Positions 63,981 through 64,000 of a stretch of DNA of 64,000 bases are shown one piece after another; positions within the stretch are counted from its first letter, which is position 1, and the number at the start of each line of letters is the position of its first letter. Location of the stretch: positions 1 through 64,000 of the forward strand of contig NZ_ALKN02000005.1 in NCBI RefSeq assembly GCF_000293865.2. Reading direction: 5' to 3'. The position numbers and the translations under genes are program-made. The DNA comes from Limnohabitans sp. Rim28. GTDB taxonomy: Bacteria > Pseudomonadota > Gammaproteobacteria > Burkholderiales > Burkholderiaceae_C. The notes under the pieces are model-generated. The model saw only the letters and a program-made list of their open reading frames with translations. It did not search any database and was not told the origin of the DNA.

Positions 63981-64000
63981 ATGTCTGGTTTGAAACTGCC
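63981..64000 (+). CDS. metF: 5,10-methylenetetrahydrofolate reductase, first codons only (partial)
   Basis: Only MSGLKLP is visible before the window ends. A ribosome-binding site (GGAAGG, 63968-63973) and its position after ahcY-tlyA fit metF, whose N-terminus is usually short and followed by a SFEFFPPKT segment. Identity is inferred from context. Confidence 0.5.

Overview
The window is GC-rich, densely coding DNA from a betaproteobacterium, most likely Comamonadaceae (Burkholderiales; a Limnohabitans/Rhodoferax-like freshwater bacterium is a reasonable guess, not proven). This rests on the Omp32-type porins, three Bug/TctC tricarboxylate-receptor proteins with TctDE, an SAH riboswitch in front of ahcY with tlyA and metF downstream, a very long UvrA-type protein, and CoQ biosynthesis by Coq7. 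No rRNA, tRNA, CRISPR array or complete insertion sequence was seen.

Layout. 1-3.9 kb: C-terminal part of a long UvrA-family protein with two hairpin-forming repeats in its linkers, and two convergent hotdog thioesterases. 3.9-10.6 kb: an Atm1-like ABC exporter, the phenylacetyl-CoA epoxidase operon paaABCDE behind a perfect TetR-type operator, and rlmJ. 10.6-18.7 kb: rplM-rpsI, erpA, anmK, an M23 peptidase, tyrS, a CDF metal transporter, dtd and a DMT permease. 18.7-21.4 kb: an ABC ATPase / FtsX-like permease / DUF3299 set resembling zinc-responsive loci. 21.4-34.2 kb: a 5'-nucleotidase and a complete type II secretion locus (gspGHIJKLMNDE, an embedded outer-membrane protein gene, gspF, with gspC divergent). 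34.2-37.2 kb: ilvA behind an attenuator-like leader, an OsmC protein and coq7. 37.5-47.8 kb: a porin, a seven-gene peptide ABC transporter operon with two binding proteins and an M20 amidohydrolase, and a DUF3047 lipoprotein. 47.8-53.0 kb: an orphan TctC, an alpha/beta-hydrolase lipoprotein, a second porin that has lost its normal start, an AT-rich repeat-bearing gap, and a tyrosine recombinase with an antitoxin-like N-terminus. 53.1-59.5 kb: a tripartite tricarboxylate transporter (tctC-tctB-tctA-tctC) with divergent tctDE. 59.4-64 kb: an orphan ZorA/ZorB-like (MotAB-type) pair, then the SAH-riboswitch operon ahcY-tlyA-metF.

Most of the window is housekeeping, nutrient uptake and secretion. 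The items most worth a second look are the repeats in the UvrA linkers (conserved loop, divergent but self-complementary stems); the recombinase with a Phd/StbD-like N-terminal domain beside a decapitated porin; the stand-alone ZorAB-like pair; the ilvA leader; and the DUF3299 ABC cluster with a His-rich loop. Starts were chosen from ribosome-binding sites, stop/start overlaps and family N-termini; uncertain ones are marked.
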